DNA from: Halomonas sp.
GTDB lineage: Bacteria > Pseudomonadota > Gammaproteobacteria > Pseudomonadales > Halomonadaceae
Direction of reading: 5' to 3'
Length of the DNA stretch: 64,000 nucleotides
Assembly: GCF_017983445.1 (NCBI RefSeq)
Contig: NZ_JAGOBJ010000009.1
Location: forward strand, 62,001 to 126,000
Positions within the stretch are counted from its first letter, which is position 1, and each line of letters opens with the position of its first letter. The position numbers and the translations under genes are program-made. This document shows positions 39,152-48,311 of the stretch, piece after piece. The notes under the pieces were generated by a model, which did not search any database, was not told the origin of the DNA, and was given only the letters and a program-made list of their open reading frames with translations.

Positions 39152-39349
39152 GGTAATGCTCCGGTCATTCAATGCTTGTCGCATACAGCGGTAAAGCACT
39201 GAGTGGCTCTAAAAGTGACGGGCCATTGAATATGTGGATCTAGACATAATGCCTTCTCTATAAATAGCCCAAGTAATGCGCCAGGGCGTAAATTAGATTT
39301 CAACGCAAATGCCTTAAATGTCCAGGTTGACCGTTAGGTTTTAAGTGGT

Positions 39350-40381
39350 TTACTCATCACCTTTGGGCTGCTTTTCTCTGACGTTTATAGACGCTGGTAG
39401 TTCAGAAAGCTGTTGCTGTAGCGCGGCCATTTGCTGGGCCATTTTAACCTGCCACTCGCGCTCGATATTTGCCTGCTCTACTTGCTGCTTGTTGCTGGCC
39501 TGAGCGTCAGTCAATTGCTGAGTTAGTGACGCAAGGCGCTCTTCCAATGAAGTAATGTGCTGCTCAAGCTCTCTCGCTTGCTGGGCGTATTTGATTACCT
39601 GAGTCTGCTGCTCGAGTAGATCATTGCGATTAAGCTTCAGCTCCTCGGTTAACGTCTCAATCCGCTGTTGTTTCTGATGCAGGCGTTTCTGTAAGGCTTT
39701 TTCTTCCTGGACTCGCTCTTGGCGAGCTTCATCCAGCATTGTCATTAACCTTCCCTCGGCGTTTTCATTACGCTGCTCTTCTTGAGCCAAGCGTTTTGCC
39801 CATGCGCTCTGCTGCTCTTTAAGCTCAACGGCGTGCTGGTGAGTCAGCGTCGTATTGTGTTGCTGCAATGCTTCGTGGGCTTTTTTAAGCTGCTGGCTTT
39901 CTTCCCGCGCCTCGTTAGCGGCTTTTAATAAATGCTGTTCATTTGCCTGGCTCGCGGCAAAGTCGCGGTTAAGTGCTTCCAGGCGCTGTTCTGTATGGCG
40001 AAGGTGATCGGCAAAGGCGCTTTCACGCTGTTCGGCATTTGCAGCCAAATGGGCGGCATCGATTGCCGCTTGCTGGGCTTCTTCTACCTGACGGTTTGCC
40101 TCTTCCCGGTAATGAACCAGCGCCTGATTGGCGACATCCTGCGCTTCGCGCCATATTTCACTGGCCACGCTAACCACCACTTCAGGAACGCCTTTGGGCG
40201 GCGGGATATCCCTGTTTTGCTCACGTTCGGTGCGCCAATGGCGAAAGTGCTCACTGATCGTGGTAAAGCTTCCGGTCCCCAGCACTTCGCGGATTCGCTG
40301 CACGCTTGGCGTATCGCCGCGGGTAAGAAGCGTATCAATTGCCTGCTGAACATCACTGTACTGAATGCCGCTGCGCGCCAT
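39350..40381 (-). CDS. KfrA-like DNA-binding coiled-coil protein
   Basis: A 343-residue protein. The first 120 residues match the plasmid KfrA N-terminal DNA-binding domain (SDVQQAIDTLLTRGDTPSVQRIREVLGTGSFTTISEHF split over residues 8-45). From about 100 to 330 it is a long Gln/Glu-rich coiled coil. AAGGAGG precedes the ATG at 40381. KfrA proteins autorepress by binding inverted repeats before their gene; such repeats are present at 40427-40480. It is divergent from a tyrosine recombinase gene. Confidence 0.85.
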   Translation of the reverse strand: MARSGIQYSDVQQAIDTLLTRGDTPSVQRIREVLGTGSFTTISEHFRHWRTEREQNRDIPPPKGVPEVVVSVASEIWREAQDVANQALVHYREEANRQVEEAQQAAIDAAHLAANAEQRESAFADHLRHTEQRLEALNRDFAASQANEQHLLKAANEAREESQQLKKAHEALQQHNTTLTHQHAVELKEQQSAWAKRLAQEEQRNENAEGRLMTMLDEARQERVQEEKALQKRLHQKQQRIETLTEELKLNRNDLLEQQTQVIKYAQQARELEQHITSLEERLASLTQQLTDAQASNKQQVEQANIEREWQVKMAQQMAALQQQLSELPASINVREKQPKGDE

Positions 40382-40426
40382 GTTGTCTGCCTCCTTCAAT
40401 AGCCTGCTGAATAGCGTTATTTTCCG

Positions 40427-40480
40427 CGTAATTGCTTATAAATACAATTATTACGTTATATGTATTACGTAATTGTATTT
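40427..40480. promoter_or_regulatory. Probable operator of the KfrA-like gene
   Basis: An AT-rich imperfect palindrome: AAATACAATTATTACGT (40440-40456) against ACGTAATTGTATTT (40467-40480), with an extra half-site CGTAATTG at 40427. It sits directly before the KfrA-like start. Confidence 0.55.
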
Positions 40481-40492
40481 ATCAATCTATGC

Positions 40493-40528
40493 ATAAATTC
40501 AAGATTACTCTTATTATCTTGAATTTAT
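40493..40528. repeat. Perfect 13-bp inverted repeat next to a tyrosine recombinase gene
   Basis: Arms ATAAATTCAAGAT (40493-40505) and ATCTTGAATTTAT (40516-40528) are exact complements with a 10-bp centre TACTCTTATT. No T tract or gene end makes it a terminator. It may be a recombination core site or operator for the gene at 40630. Confidence 0.6.
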
Positions 40529-40629
40529 AGAGGCATAGCGCCATACTGATAAACCTAGGAAAACAGGTACATAGAATTGAAACGGCATAGCCTGGATTAA
40601 TGTTGCTGTTTTAAGGAAAATACCCATTT

Positions 40630-41766
40630 ATGAGCAAGATAGGCGTAATTATTGAGCAGAATGAGGCTGTTTCAGCGCAAGATGGGGTAGGGCAGCCCAT
40701 ACACTCAGCACGGATAGAGGCTAATGATGATGCCCAAGCCGTTGCGGCATGGCTCGCCGAGTATCAGGACAGCCCGCAAACTTGGAAAAGTTACCGACGT
40801 GAGACCGAACGGCTGCTGCTTTGGCTAGCATGGCAGCAGCTACCGCTAGCCGCCATGAACCGTGAAATGCTGCGTCAGTTTGAAGCGTTTTTAGCAGACC
40901 CACAGCCAAACAGTCAGTGGGTAGGGCCTTCAAAACCTCGTCAACACCCTGACTGGCGACCCTTTCGTGGAGGGCTATCACCGGCTAGCCGCCGGCAGAG
41001 TTTGATTATTCTGCAGGGGCTATTCAGCTGGCTGGTGGAAGCCGGGTGGGTAAACCACAACCCGTTTCGGCTAATGCGTGACAAATCCCGCCGCTTGAAC
41101 AATCAGTCATCTCGTATTGAGCGCTATCTTGAGCGCGACTTGTGGGAATGGTTGTGGCAATGGCTTAATAAACCTTTAACGCCTGATAGCGGAAGACGCG
41201 CTGAGTACGAGCAGGCCAGACGCCGATTTATTTTTGGCTTTGCGTATTTATTGGCACCTCGTATCAGTGAAATAGCGGATGCGCGGATGGGCGATTTTTA
41301 CCAGGCAGAAGGGCGCTGGTGGTGGTCCGTGGTAGGTAAGGGCAGTAAGTTGGCGCGTGTTCCATTGCCCGATGATATGCGGGTATGTCTGGCTGATTGG
41401 CGGCAGGCATCGGGGCTTGATGCCAATCCCGTGCATCTGGATGAAACACCTGCCGTTCGGGCATTGGATGGACGGCGCAGTATTGGTCATAATCAGCTGT
41501 ATCGGCTAATTCGAGATACGTTTATGGAGGCAGCCAATGCGCTTGAAGCAGAAGACGGCTCACCTGCTTATTTGGCAGCGCTGCGTCAGGCAACTCCGCA
41601 CTGGTTGCGTCATACCTCGATTACCCATCAGGCTCAGGCGGGAATTAGTTTGCGCCACTTGGCAGAAAGCGCCCGTCATGCGCGTCTGGACACCACGTCG
41701 CGCTACCTGCACACAGAAGATAACGAGTGGCACCGCGAACAGCAGCGTCACCGGCTTACGCCATAA
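40630..41766 (+). CDS. Tyrosine recombinase / phage-integrase family protein
   Basis: A 378-residue site-specific recombinase. N-terminal SAM-like core-binding domain (about 35-150; QTWKSYRRETERLLLWL) and C-terminal catalytic domain with the Arg of LAPRISEIADA, HWLRHT (HxxR), ARHARLDTTS and the nucleophile Tyr in SRYLHTEDN. All catalytic residues are present. No prophage or integron genes adjoin, so it is not a typical integrase at an island edge. It shares an intergenic region with a KfrA-like protein. Confidence 0.9.
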   Translation: MSKIGVIIEQNEAVSAQDGVGQPIHSARIEANDDAQAVAAWLAEYQDSPQTWKSYRRETERLLLWLAWQQLPLAAMNREMLRQFEAFLADPQPNSQWVGPSKPRQHPDWRPFRGGLSPASRRQSLIILQGLFSWLVEAGWVNHNPFRLMRDKSRRLNNQSSRIERYLERDLWEWLWQWLNKPLTPDSGRRAEYEQARRRFIFGFAYLLAPRISEIADARMGDFYQAEGRWWWSVVGKGSKLARVPLPDDMRVCLADWRQASGLDANPVHLDETPAVRALDGRRSIGHNQLYRLIRDTFMEAANALEAEDGSPAYLAALRQATPHWLRHTSITHQAQAGISLRHLAESARHARLDTTSRYLHTEDNEWHREQQRHRLTP

Positions 41767-41856
41767 AAATCCTCAAGCAAAGCTATCCACGCAAGGCATC
41801 TTGAACCCGTATAATGGTGCAACGTTTTTTTAAATACGAATGCAAAAGGAAAGAGT

Positions 41857-42273
41857 ATGAGCACTTCCGGCGCCGAACAGGCCCAGCAAGAGCTAATTGA
41901 AGATTTTGAAATGTTTGATAACTGGATGGATCGGTATCAATACATTATCGATATGGGCAAGCAGCTCCCTGATTTTCCAGAGGAGTGTAAAACAGAAGAG
42001 TTTAAAATTCAGGGCTGCCAGTCAAATGTATGGATGCGACATGAGACTCAAGGCGATCAGCTAATTTTTAACGCCACCTCGGATGCAGCCATTGTGTCTG
42101 GGCTTATTGCAGTATTGCTACGTATTTATAGTGGGCGTACTGCAGCTGAAATTCGCACTACTGAACCGCATTTTCTAGCAGATTTAGGGTTGGATAAACA
42201 TCTGTCACCTACGCGCAGTAACGGCCTGCACGCCATGCTTGAGCGTATCTATCTGGTTGCCCAACAAGGTTAA
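41857..42273 (+). CDS. sufE: SufE-family cysteine desulfurase activator
   Basis: A 138-residue sulfur acceptor. The persulfide-carrying Cys is C54 in IQGCQSNVW. It takes sulfur from a SufS/CsdA-type desulfurase for Fe-S assembly. Neither desulfurase nor scaffold is adjacent. It could equally be CsdE. Confidence 0.93.
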   Translation: MSTSGAEQAQQELIEDFEMFDNWMDRYQYIIDMGKQLPDFPEECKTEEFKIQGCQSNVWMRHETQGDQLIFNATSDAAIVSGLIAVLLRIYSGRTAAEIRTTEPHFLADLGLDKHLSPTRSNGLHAMLERIYLVAQQG

Positions 42274-42281
42274 TTAAGCAA

Positions 42282-42617
42282 TCAAGGGGTAGGGTGGTGA
42301 TTGCAGCAAGAAGAGGGTGGTGACTGCTCATCATCCTCTTTGCATAGCTTTTCGCTGCGCCCGCCAGGGACAGGGTCCATGCCGCCGGGATTGCCGGGGT
42401 GACATTTGATGATTCGCTTGATCGCCATCCAGCCGCCCTTGAAAGGGCCATGAACCTGGATAGCTTCAATAGTGTAAGAAGAGCAGCTGGGCCAAAACCT
42501 GCAACGCGGGCCAAGCAGAGGGCTGATAACATACTGATAGGCCCGTACAGCACCGACCATTAATATGGTAATCAACTGACGTAAGATTCTGCCTACCGCC
42601 CGCGCCCAATGCATCAC
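42282..42617 (-). CDS. yidD: Membrane protein insertion efficiency factor YidD
   Basis: A 111-residue amphipathic protein with the family core [27 protein letters not shown] and [14 protein letters not shown]. It assists YidC-dependent insertion. Usually it lies between rnpA and yidC near the origin; here it follows hisI with a 1-bp overlap of stop and start. Confidence 0.92.
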   Translation of the reverse strand: MMHWARAVGRILRQLITILMVGAVRAYQYVISPLLGPRCRFWPSCSSYTIEAIQVHGPFKGGWMAIKRIIKCHPGNPGGMDPVPGGRSEKLCKEDDEQSPPSSCCNHHPTP

Positions 42618-43084
42618 TACTTTTTACCGTAGAGCTCATCAGGATTAATAAGCGGCTCGCTATTAATGCTGGCGTGCTCATTGGTCAGCGAAAGATAAAA
42701 GCAGCTTCGGCGGCCGGTATGGCAGGCAGGGCCGGTCTGTTCTACCTGCAATAAAAGCGTATCGCCATCACAATCCAGAGCGGCTGATTTTAGATGCTGC
42801 TGTTGCCCTGATGACTCACCTTTACGCCAGAGTTTTTTACGCGAGCGCGAGTAATAGCATACGCGATGGGTATTAAGTGTCTCTTCCAGCGCCTCGCGGT
42901 TCATCCAGGCCATCATTAAAATTTCTTTCGTATCGTGCTGCTGGGCGATGGCGGGTAATAGGCCATCCGCATTGAAACGGATGGCATCCAGTAGCGTGGC
43001 AGTGGCAGGTAGCTCATCTTGCGGGGAAGCCGACTCAAGTGCTTTAAACAGCTTATCAGCCGGTAGTTGATCAAAACGGGGCAT
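42617..43084 (-). CDS. hisI: Phosphoribosyl-AMP cyclohydrolase
   Basis: A 155-residue enzyme of histidine synthesis (third step). Family motifs: [41 protein letters not shown] and [10 protein letters not shown] with the zinc and metal ligands. There is no fused HisE. Other his genes are not in the window. Confidence 0.94.
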   Translation of the reverse strand: MPRFDQLPADKLFKALESASPQDELPATATLLDAIRFNADGLLPAIAQQHDTKEILMMAWMNREALEETLNTHRVCYYSRSRKKLWRKGESSGQQQHLKSAALDCDGDTLLLQVEQTGPACHTGRRSCFYLSLTNEHASINSEPLINPDELYGKK

Positions 43085-43089
43085 AAAAA

Positions 43090-43548
43090 TTATTCACTCT
43101 TGGCTCGGCATTTCTGGCAAAGACCTTGTAGCTCAATTGTTTGCCGCTCAACACTAAAGCCTTGTCGGTTGGCAAACGCTGCCAACTGATCGCTAACTTC
43201 ATCTAAATGCAGCTCTTCAACGTAGCCACAGTTACGACAAATGAGCAGCTGGAATCCATGGATATGTTCAGGGCAGGCACATGCCACATAGGCATTTTGT
43301 GATTCAATGCGATGCACCAGACCCTGGTCGATCAAGAATTCAAGTGCACGATAGACCGTGGGAGGGCGAGCGGCCGCATGTTCGGTGGAAAGCTGATCCA
43401 GCAGGTCATAGGCTTTCAAGCCGCCGCCATTATTGGCAATCAGTTCAAGCACCCGCCGGCGTATCGGGGTAAACCGAACGCCGCGGCTATGGCACTGTGA
43501 TTCCGCTTGTTGAAGTAGCGTATTCGCTTCAGTCATTGGAGCACTCAT
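43090..43548 (-). CDS. zur: Zinc uptake regulator Zur (Fur family)
   Basis: A 152-residue Fur-type repressor with the winged helix GLKAYDLLDQL...PPTVYRALEFL (about 43-75), the HIHGFQLLICRNCGYVEEL metal region and a second CQKC at the C-terminus holding structural zinc. The pattern is closer to Zur than Fur. Znu transport genes are not adjacent. Confidence 0.86.
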   Translation of the reverse strand: MSAPMTEANTLLQQAESQCHSRGVRFTPIRRRVLELIANNGGGLKAYDLLDQLSTEHAAARPPTVYRALEFLIDQGLVHRIESQNAYVACACPEHIHGFQLLICRNCGYVEELHLDEVSDQLAAFANRQGFSVERQTIELQGLCQKCRAKSE

Positions 43549-43567
43549 TAAACGTCATCACTCTAGT

Positions 43568-44566
43568 CTACGCGCTTGATAGAGTTGTGTCAGAGGTTTC
43601 TACCAGCTCACTCTTGCGGGCAAAATGGTGCTGGGCAAAGGCTACACGTTCTTCCACACCAACCCCATCAGGCTGACGTTCAATCAGATCAAGTCGGCGG
43701 CGCAAGCCTTCGCCATTGGTCATTTGAATCGCCAGGCCAGGGCGTGCATTTAGCTCCAGAAGCATCGGACCATGCTGCCGATCCAGAACCATGTCTGTGC
43801 CTAAATAGCCCAGGCCGGTCATTTCATAACAGCCGGCAGCCAGGTTTAATAAAGTGTTCCACTGGGGAACTACCAGGCTTGCCAAGTCATGGCCTGTATC
43901 GGGGTGGCTAAAGCAGGGCCGGTCAAACTGAACGCCACGTAGGGCTTCGCCGGTGGCTATATTCAAACCCACACCCACGGCGCCCTGGTGCAGGTTGGCT
44001 TTACCGTCGGAGGCGGCAGTAGATAGTCGCATCATCGCCATAACGGGATAGCCTTTGAATACGATAACCCGGATATCCGGCACGCCTTCGTAGGTATAGG
44101 CCATCAGGCTTTCTTCGAAATTAATCAGCGTCTCGATAATCGCCACGTCGGGCGAGCCGCCCAGCGAATACAGCCCTGAAAGGATGTTGGAAACATGACG
44201 CTCCACGTCTTCAAGGGTCAGCTGCGCACCACTGGGCTTCACAAATTGATTATCGATGACTTTTTCGATAACCAGAATACCCTTGCCACCACTGCCTTTG
44301 GCAGGCTTGATCACGAAGCCGTTATGGCCAGTTAGCATGTCGCCGATATGTTTGACGCCAAACTGTGTAGCAACCGTACCGATCAGTTCAGGCGTGGTGA
44401 TGCCATATTGCTGGGCCAATAACTTGGTTTTCAGCTTGTCATCGACAAGCGGATAAAGACGGCGTGAATTGTAGCGACCGATGTAGCGAATATTACGCCG
44501 ATTCATGCCGATGATGCCTTTATCCTGTAAGCGGCCCGGCCATGTCCAGTCCTTGAACCAACTCAT
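43568..44566 (-). CDS. Alpha-L-glutamate ligase-like ATP-grasp protein
   Basis: A 332-residue RimK-like ATP-grasp enzyme. GFVIKPAKGSGGKGILVI (about 85-105) is the ATP-binding loop and MLLELNARPGLAIQ (about 265-278) holds the metal ligands. Its start overlaps the transglutaminase-like gene by 4 bp. It is third in the PA1766-1768-like operon; the substrate is unknown. Confidence 0.88.
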   Translation of the reverse strand: MSWFKDWTWPGRLQDKGIIGMNRRNIRYIGRYNSRRLYPLVDDKLKTKLLAQQYGITTPELIGTVATQFGVKHIGDMLTGHNGFVIKPAKGSGGKGILVIEKVIDNQFVKPSGAQLTLEDVERHVSNILSGLYSLGGSPDVAIIETLINFEESLMAYTYEGVPDIRVIVFKGYPVMAMMRLSTAASDGKANLHQGAVGVGLNIATGEALRGVQFDRPCFSHPDTGHDLASLVVPQWNTLLNLAAGCYEMTGLGYLGTDMVLDRQHGPMLLELNARPGLAIQMTNGEGLRRRLDLIERQPDGVGVEERVAFAQHHFARKSELVETSDTTLSSA

Positions 44567-46086
44567 GAGGGCTTCTCGTCATCGGTAATCGGTTTAAAGC
44601 GACGCAGCTCCAATAAACGGTAGCCCGTGTAGTTACCCAGCAGCAGAATAAGCGCCATTAAAATCAACTGAACACCCAGGAAGTTGAAGGTGATGTGACG
44701 CACCCAGGGGTTATTCATGGCCAGATAGGCGAGTACGGCGGTCAATAAGCTGCCGCCCCCTTGAATAAGTACCTGTTTGGGGCCTTCTTCTTCCCAAAGG
44801 ATCGACATCCGCTCAATGGTCCAGGCCAGAATGATCATGGGGAAGAAGGTAACCGTCAACCCGGCACTTAGGCCCATTCGGTACGCTAAGACGGTGAAAA
44901 TAGAGATAATGGCGATAACCGTTATGATGACCGCTGATACCCTGGCCACGAGCAGAAGGTTCAGATAAGACAAATAGTTACGAATAATTAGCCCGACCGC
45001 AACAATAAGCAGGAAGCCAATCAATCCGGTAAGCAGCGTTGTTTGGATAAAGGCAAGGGCAATAAGCACCGGCATAAACGTGCCCGATGTCTTGATACCC
45101 ACCAAGACGCGCAGGAACACCACCACCAGCGCACCAATCGGAATTAATAGAATGGTCTGGAAAAGCGCCTGTTCTTCAAGCGGCAGACTGTGGATGGAGA
45201 AGTTTACCAGCGTATCGTCAGAATAGTGGTTACGCACCGCTGCTGAGGCTGGCTGGTAATGCGTCAGCATGGAGAACATCACACGCGAGTTAGTGCCGCC
45301 TTCAACTTCCAGTACCGCGCGGCCACCGGTTTCCCACAACAGTAAATTTTCAGGCTGACCCTGCTCCCCGGTTAAAGGATTGAATATAGCCCACTGGTTT
45401 ACACCCTCGTCAAAGACTTGGATCCAGCTGCTCAAGGCTTGCCGACGGCGGCCATCTTCAAGCAATAGGCCGCTGACTTCACGGGCTTGAACACCGGCTT
45501 GATTGAGCAGGCGTACTATCAGCGTTGAGGGAGCTTCTTGAGTCAGCAAGAGTCGAGCATTCTCACCCTGGCGCTCGCCATTCAGATCAAGAATAAGCTC
45601 ACGTGCAAACGTAGCGTTATTGGCGCTGCGCGCCCACGCTCTATCAATTAGCTGGCTAGCCGCAGAGTCATAGGGGCTTTCCCAAGGCGTTGCCGACGTT
45701 AGGCCGGGCGGCGTTTGTACGGGCGGGCGGGCATCAGGTGAAACCAGCATCTGTACTGAGTAGTAAAGCTGTTGGCTACCCGCTGCGTCGCGAGTGGTCC
45801 ACTGTGCCTGGCGGCCAAGTTCGTCTGCCTGATACGCCAAGCCATAGCCTGAAGACGCGGTATTCTCAGTGAGAACCCGGTAGCCCGACTGATGGGAGGG
45901 CAGTGCCAAATCAACCTGTACCGGCCCATTTTGGGCGTTGAAGTTAATGACTGCTTCAATCTCCCATACCTGGCGCTGTTCGCCTGGCACCCAAGGAATC
46001 TCAAACTGAATATGCCTATGCACACTGGTAGCAATACCTGCTACCAGAAGTAAACCTACGATAATATAAAATGGAAGCCGGGACAT
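44563..46086 (-). CDS. Inactive transglutaminase fused to 7-TM domain
   Basis: A 507-residue protein: one N-terminal membrane anchor (FYIIVGLLLVAGIATS), a periplasmic transglutaminase-like domain (about 30-290) and seven C-terminal membrane segments (about 305-490). It matches the 'UUP1 family/7TM transglutaminase' of Pseudomonas PA1767. It sits between a retropepsin-like lipoprotein gene and the ATP-grasp gene. Confidence 0.86.
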   Translation of the reverse strand: MSRLPFYIIVGLLLVAGIATSVHRHIQFEIPWVPGEQRQVWEIEAVINFNAQNGPVQVDLALPSHQSGYRVLTENTASSGYGLAYQADELGRQAQWTTRDAAGSQQLYYSVQMLVSPDARPPVQTPPGLTSATPWESPYDSAASQLIDRAWARSANNATFARELILDLNGERQGENARLLLTQEAPSTLIVRLLNQAGVQAREVSGLLLEDGRRRQALSSWIQVFDEGVNQWAIFNPLTGEQGQPENLLLWETGGRAVLEVEGGTNSRVMFSMLTHYQPASAAVRNHYSDDTLVNFSIHSLPLEEQALFQTILLIPIGALVVVFLRVLVGIKTSGTFMPVLIALAFIQTTLLTGLIGFLLIVAVGLIIRNYLSYLNLLLVARVSAVIITVIAIISIFTVLAYRMGLSAGLTVTFFPMIILAWTIERMSILWEEEGPKQVLIQGGGSLLTAVLAYLAMNNPWVRHITFNFLGVQLILMALILLLGNYTGYRLLELRRFKPITDDEKPS

Positions 46087-46124
46087 GGGAGTTCCTTGTA
46101 GCGAAAAGCGGCAGGGGAGCGCAG

Positions 46125-46961
46125 TTACTCTTCGATATCGTCTTGATCAACCGCTTCGTCTTCAGCGGCTTGTTCAGCGGGTTCGCCACCAGGAAATTCC
46201 GGGCGCTCATGAATATAGTTTTGCGCCACATCAATGATCGCAATATCCATCAGGAACCGACGACCCAGCAGTACCGGATAGTCCAAATGGGTACGATCGT
46301 TAAGGGTAAACTGAACGTTTTCGCGGATGGGGCCAAGCGTCATCAATAACGAAATCACCGGGCGTGATGCTTCGCCAGAAGCTTGCACTATACGGACGCG
46401 CCGCTCGACGGGTGCTTCAATCCACTCATCACGCAATGATTCCACAACAACGTCATCGTCATTGAGGGCCAGTTTGAAACGTACCCAATCTTCACCGTCA
46501 CGTTCGAAACGGGTAATCTCGGAAGCTGACAAGGATGAAGTGTTGGCACCCGAATCGACGCGGGCTTTTAAATAAGTACCGATACTGGGTAAACCGATCC
46601 ACTCATTACGGCCCAGCGTGGCCTTGGTTTCAAGAGCCTCGTCAATATTACATTCTTCACGAATAACGATCGGCTCTTCGCCGCGGGCTTCAAGCTCTTG
46701 TATATCACTGCGTAAGAGACGCACAAGGCTGCCAACCTCACGAACATCGGCTGTCAGGGTCTTTTGTTGGCTGAGCTGTTGGTCTTGATGCTGGGCGCTA
46801 GCATCGCATTGCTGCGTTAGTGTGTCTTGCAGTTCGAGTATTCGCGAATTAAACGACGCTTCGCTCAATGGCGGTGGATCATTTGACTCTGGCGGCTGTA
46901 GGGCACAGCCTGAGAACAAAAGTGATAAACCAGCCATCAGCCACAAAACACCTGGGCGCAT
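46125..46961 (-). CDS. Retropepsin-like aspartic protease lipoprotein (PF05618 'ATP-dependent zinc protease' family)
   Basis: A 278-residue exported protein. A lipobox (LLFSGC) ends the signal peptide at about residue 20, and a coiled coil follows (40-85). The catalytic domain (about 115-245) has RVDSGANTSSLSA, the D-S-G motif of retropepsins, and DYPVLLGRRFL, the usual second motif. The tail is acidic. It leads the operon. The ATG at 46961 has AAGGA about 11 bp upstream; an ATG at 46973 is possible. Confidence 0.85.
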   Translation of the reverse strand: MRPGVLWLMAGLSLLFSGCALQPPESNDPPPLSEASFNSRILELQDTLTQQCDASAQHQDQQLSQQKTLTADVREVGSLVRLLRSDIQELEARGEEPIVIREECNIDEALETKATLGRNEWIGLPSIGTYLKARVDSGANTSSLSASEITRFERDGEDWVRFKLALNDDDVVVESLRDEWIEAPVERRVRIVQASGEASRPVISLLMTLGPIRENVQFTLNDRTHLDYPVLLGRRFLMDIAIIDVAQNYIHERPEFPGGEPAEQAAEDEAVDQDDIEE

Positions 46962-47112
46962 AACGAGTGACATCCTTGAAAAGTAAAAAGGAATGATAAG
47001 GAGAAGCTAGACCGGTTGTCCAACGTAGCACTGATATTTCGTAGCTCACGATTATCCGATTTAACATAATATATATTATGCGAACCCTTGTAGGGTCATT
47101 GTGAAGCGCATA

Positions 47113-47172
47113 GCACCGGCAGCCTTGTACTTCCACACAAAGTGCTTAATTTCCACATAAACCACTTAAGAT
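47113..47172 (+). repeat. Tandem ~20-bp repeats, left array
   Basis: CCACACAAAGTGCTTAATT (47133-47151) and CCACATAAACCACTTAAGAT (47153-47172) are 20 bp apart; a degenerate copy ending GTACTT precedes them at 47113. The same repeat occurs at 55213-55273 in the same orientation and at 56415-56545 inverted. Confidence 0.65.
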
Positions 47173-47529
47173 TGCGTATGTCCATCTAACATTCTGATTT
47201 TTAGATAATAATGGTTTAGCGTGCACATTCTTACATAACCAGATTCTAATTGCCTCTACTGAACAGATTCCGCCTGCATTGACATTACGAATTCTTGTCC
47301 TCGACGAGGGGCCGGCGAAACTTTTTTATGCATAGATTTGTACATCTAGTGACTCCTTGTTTTTCTGCAGCTCAGACTCATGCTGACCGCGAACATTCTT
47401 GGTGCTTGCCCGAACCCCGTTTTCCATACTGTACAGGGTCTCATTGTTCCAGCCTTACACCTCCGAAAAGGTGAAGTCATGCTAACGAGTCACATAAGTG
47501 ACGGTGTTCTTATTCTTGAAAATATTCAT
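47131..47529 (+). repeat. Direct repeat copy A flanking the helicase cassette
   Basis: Aligns with 55231-55556 over nearly its whole length, for example TTAGCGTGCACATTCTTACA at 47216 and 55318, CAGCTCAGACTCATGCTGAC, and CTAACGAGTCAC. Copy A has about 75 bp (47266-47345) that B lacks. Several differences in the frame from 47380 fall at third codon positions, so it may be a coding fossil. Confidence 0.8.
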
Positions 47530-48311
47530 GACTATTACGGCGGGCCAGTGTTCGACGTTAGGTGTGTTGCTCATCTCAACCTAATGATCACTGCAATGTT
47601 GCCTGTGCATACTTGGAAGGGTTCACGTTAATCTGGGCATATTACATGCACCGCTGAGCCTGACCATCACCTCTTTGCCGGATTGCGGTTAGAGCTGAAG
47701 ACAACTGTTTAAAATCATCAGATGTTGAAACAGATCTTTTCACAGATGACAGGAAAGGATCGTACCTGTCTTGAATGTGCACCGTATAAGAAGGCCTATA
47801 ATGCCTACTACCCACTGATACTAAATACATTGGGACAGCCTGTTGCAAAGCTTTTTCAAACCACATGCAAAAAATCCGTTAAAATAACATTAATTTTCCT
47901 CGTCTTAATTCCAATCAATCGCCCCCAAGTACCCTAGAAATCTCTCTTGGCAACTAAATGGCTGCGCTCCTTGGCCTGTCCGACGGTTTCGATCTTGGGG
48001 CCTAGTATATCGTTTGCGGCCCATAGGGCCCTCAGTGTAAGGCTTGGTGTGTCTACGAACCAAAGGCGATTCACGACTGGATAGCCAGCTACTCAAGTGG
48101 TTGGCTGATCACAATTTTTGGCAGTCGAATTATATCCTTGAGCGATACCCTTCAGTGACCAAAGACCAGTTCTGATAGGCCTATTTGCGCGCCCACGAAT
48201 GTAATTTTTTGATACCATGCTGACAGTCTATGTACTACAACAATACGCAGGCAATAGGATAAAACTGGAATCGCATGCAAGGATTAAATTATTTTATAAG
48301 GAACTGATTTC

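Larger units (their letters stand above)
46962..48311. other. Long non-coding region left of the helicase cassette
   Basis: About 1.35 kb without a convincing gene. It contains a 16-bp palindrome CATAATATATATTATG (47065-47080), the ~20-bp repeat array (47113-47172), direct repeat copy A (47131-47529) and about 780 bp more in which only short frames of low plausibility occur. The last 100 bp hold the ribosome site AAGGA for the cassette. Confidence 0.6.

Noticed and set aside
47380-47631. 83-codon plus-strand frame in direct repeat A
   Set aside because: Shares some protein-like similarity with the frame in repeat B, but the B copy has a 1-bp deletion and neither has a ribosome site; kept as a possible fossil, not a gene.
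47642-48096. Minus-strand frames of 63-74 codons left of the cassette
   Set aside because: No ribosome site, no recognisable composition or motif, and they end in the non-coding region; they look like chance frames.
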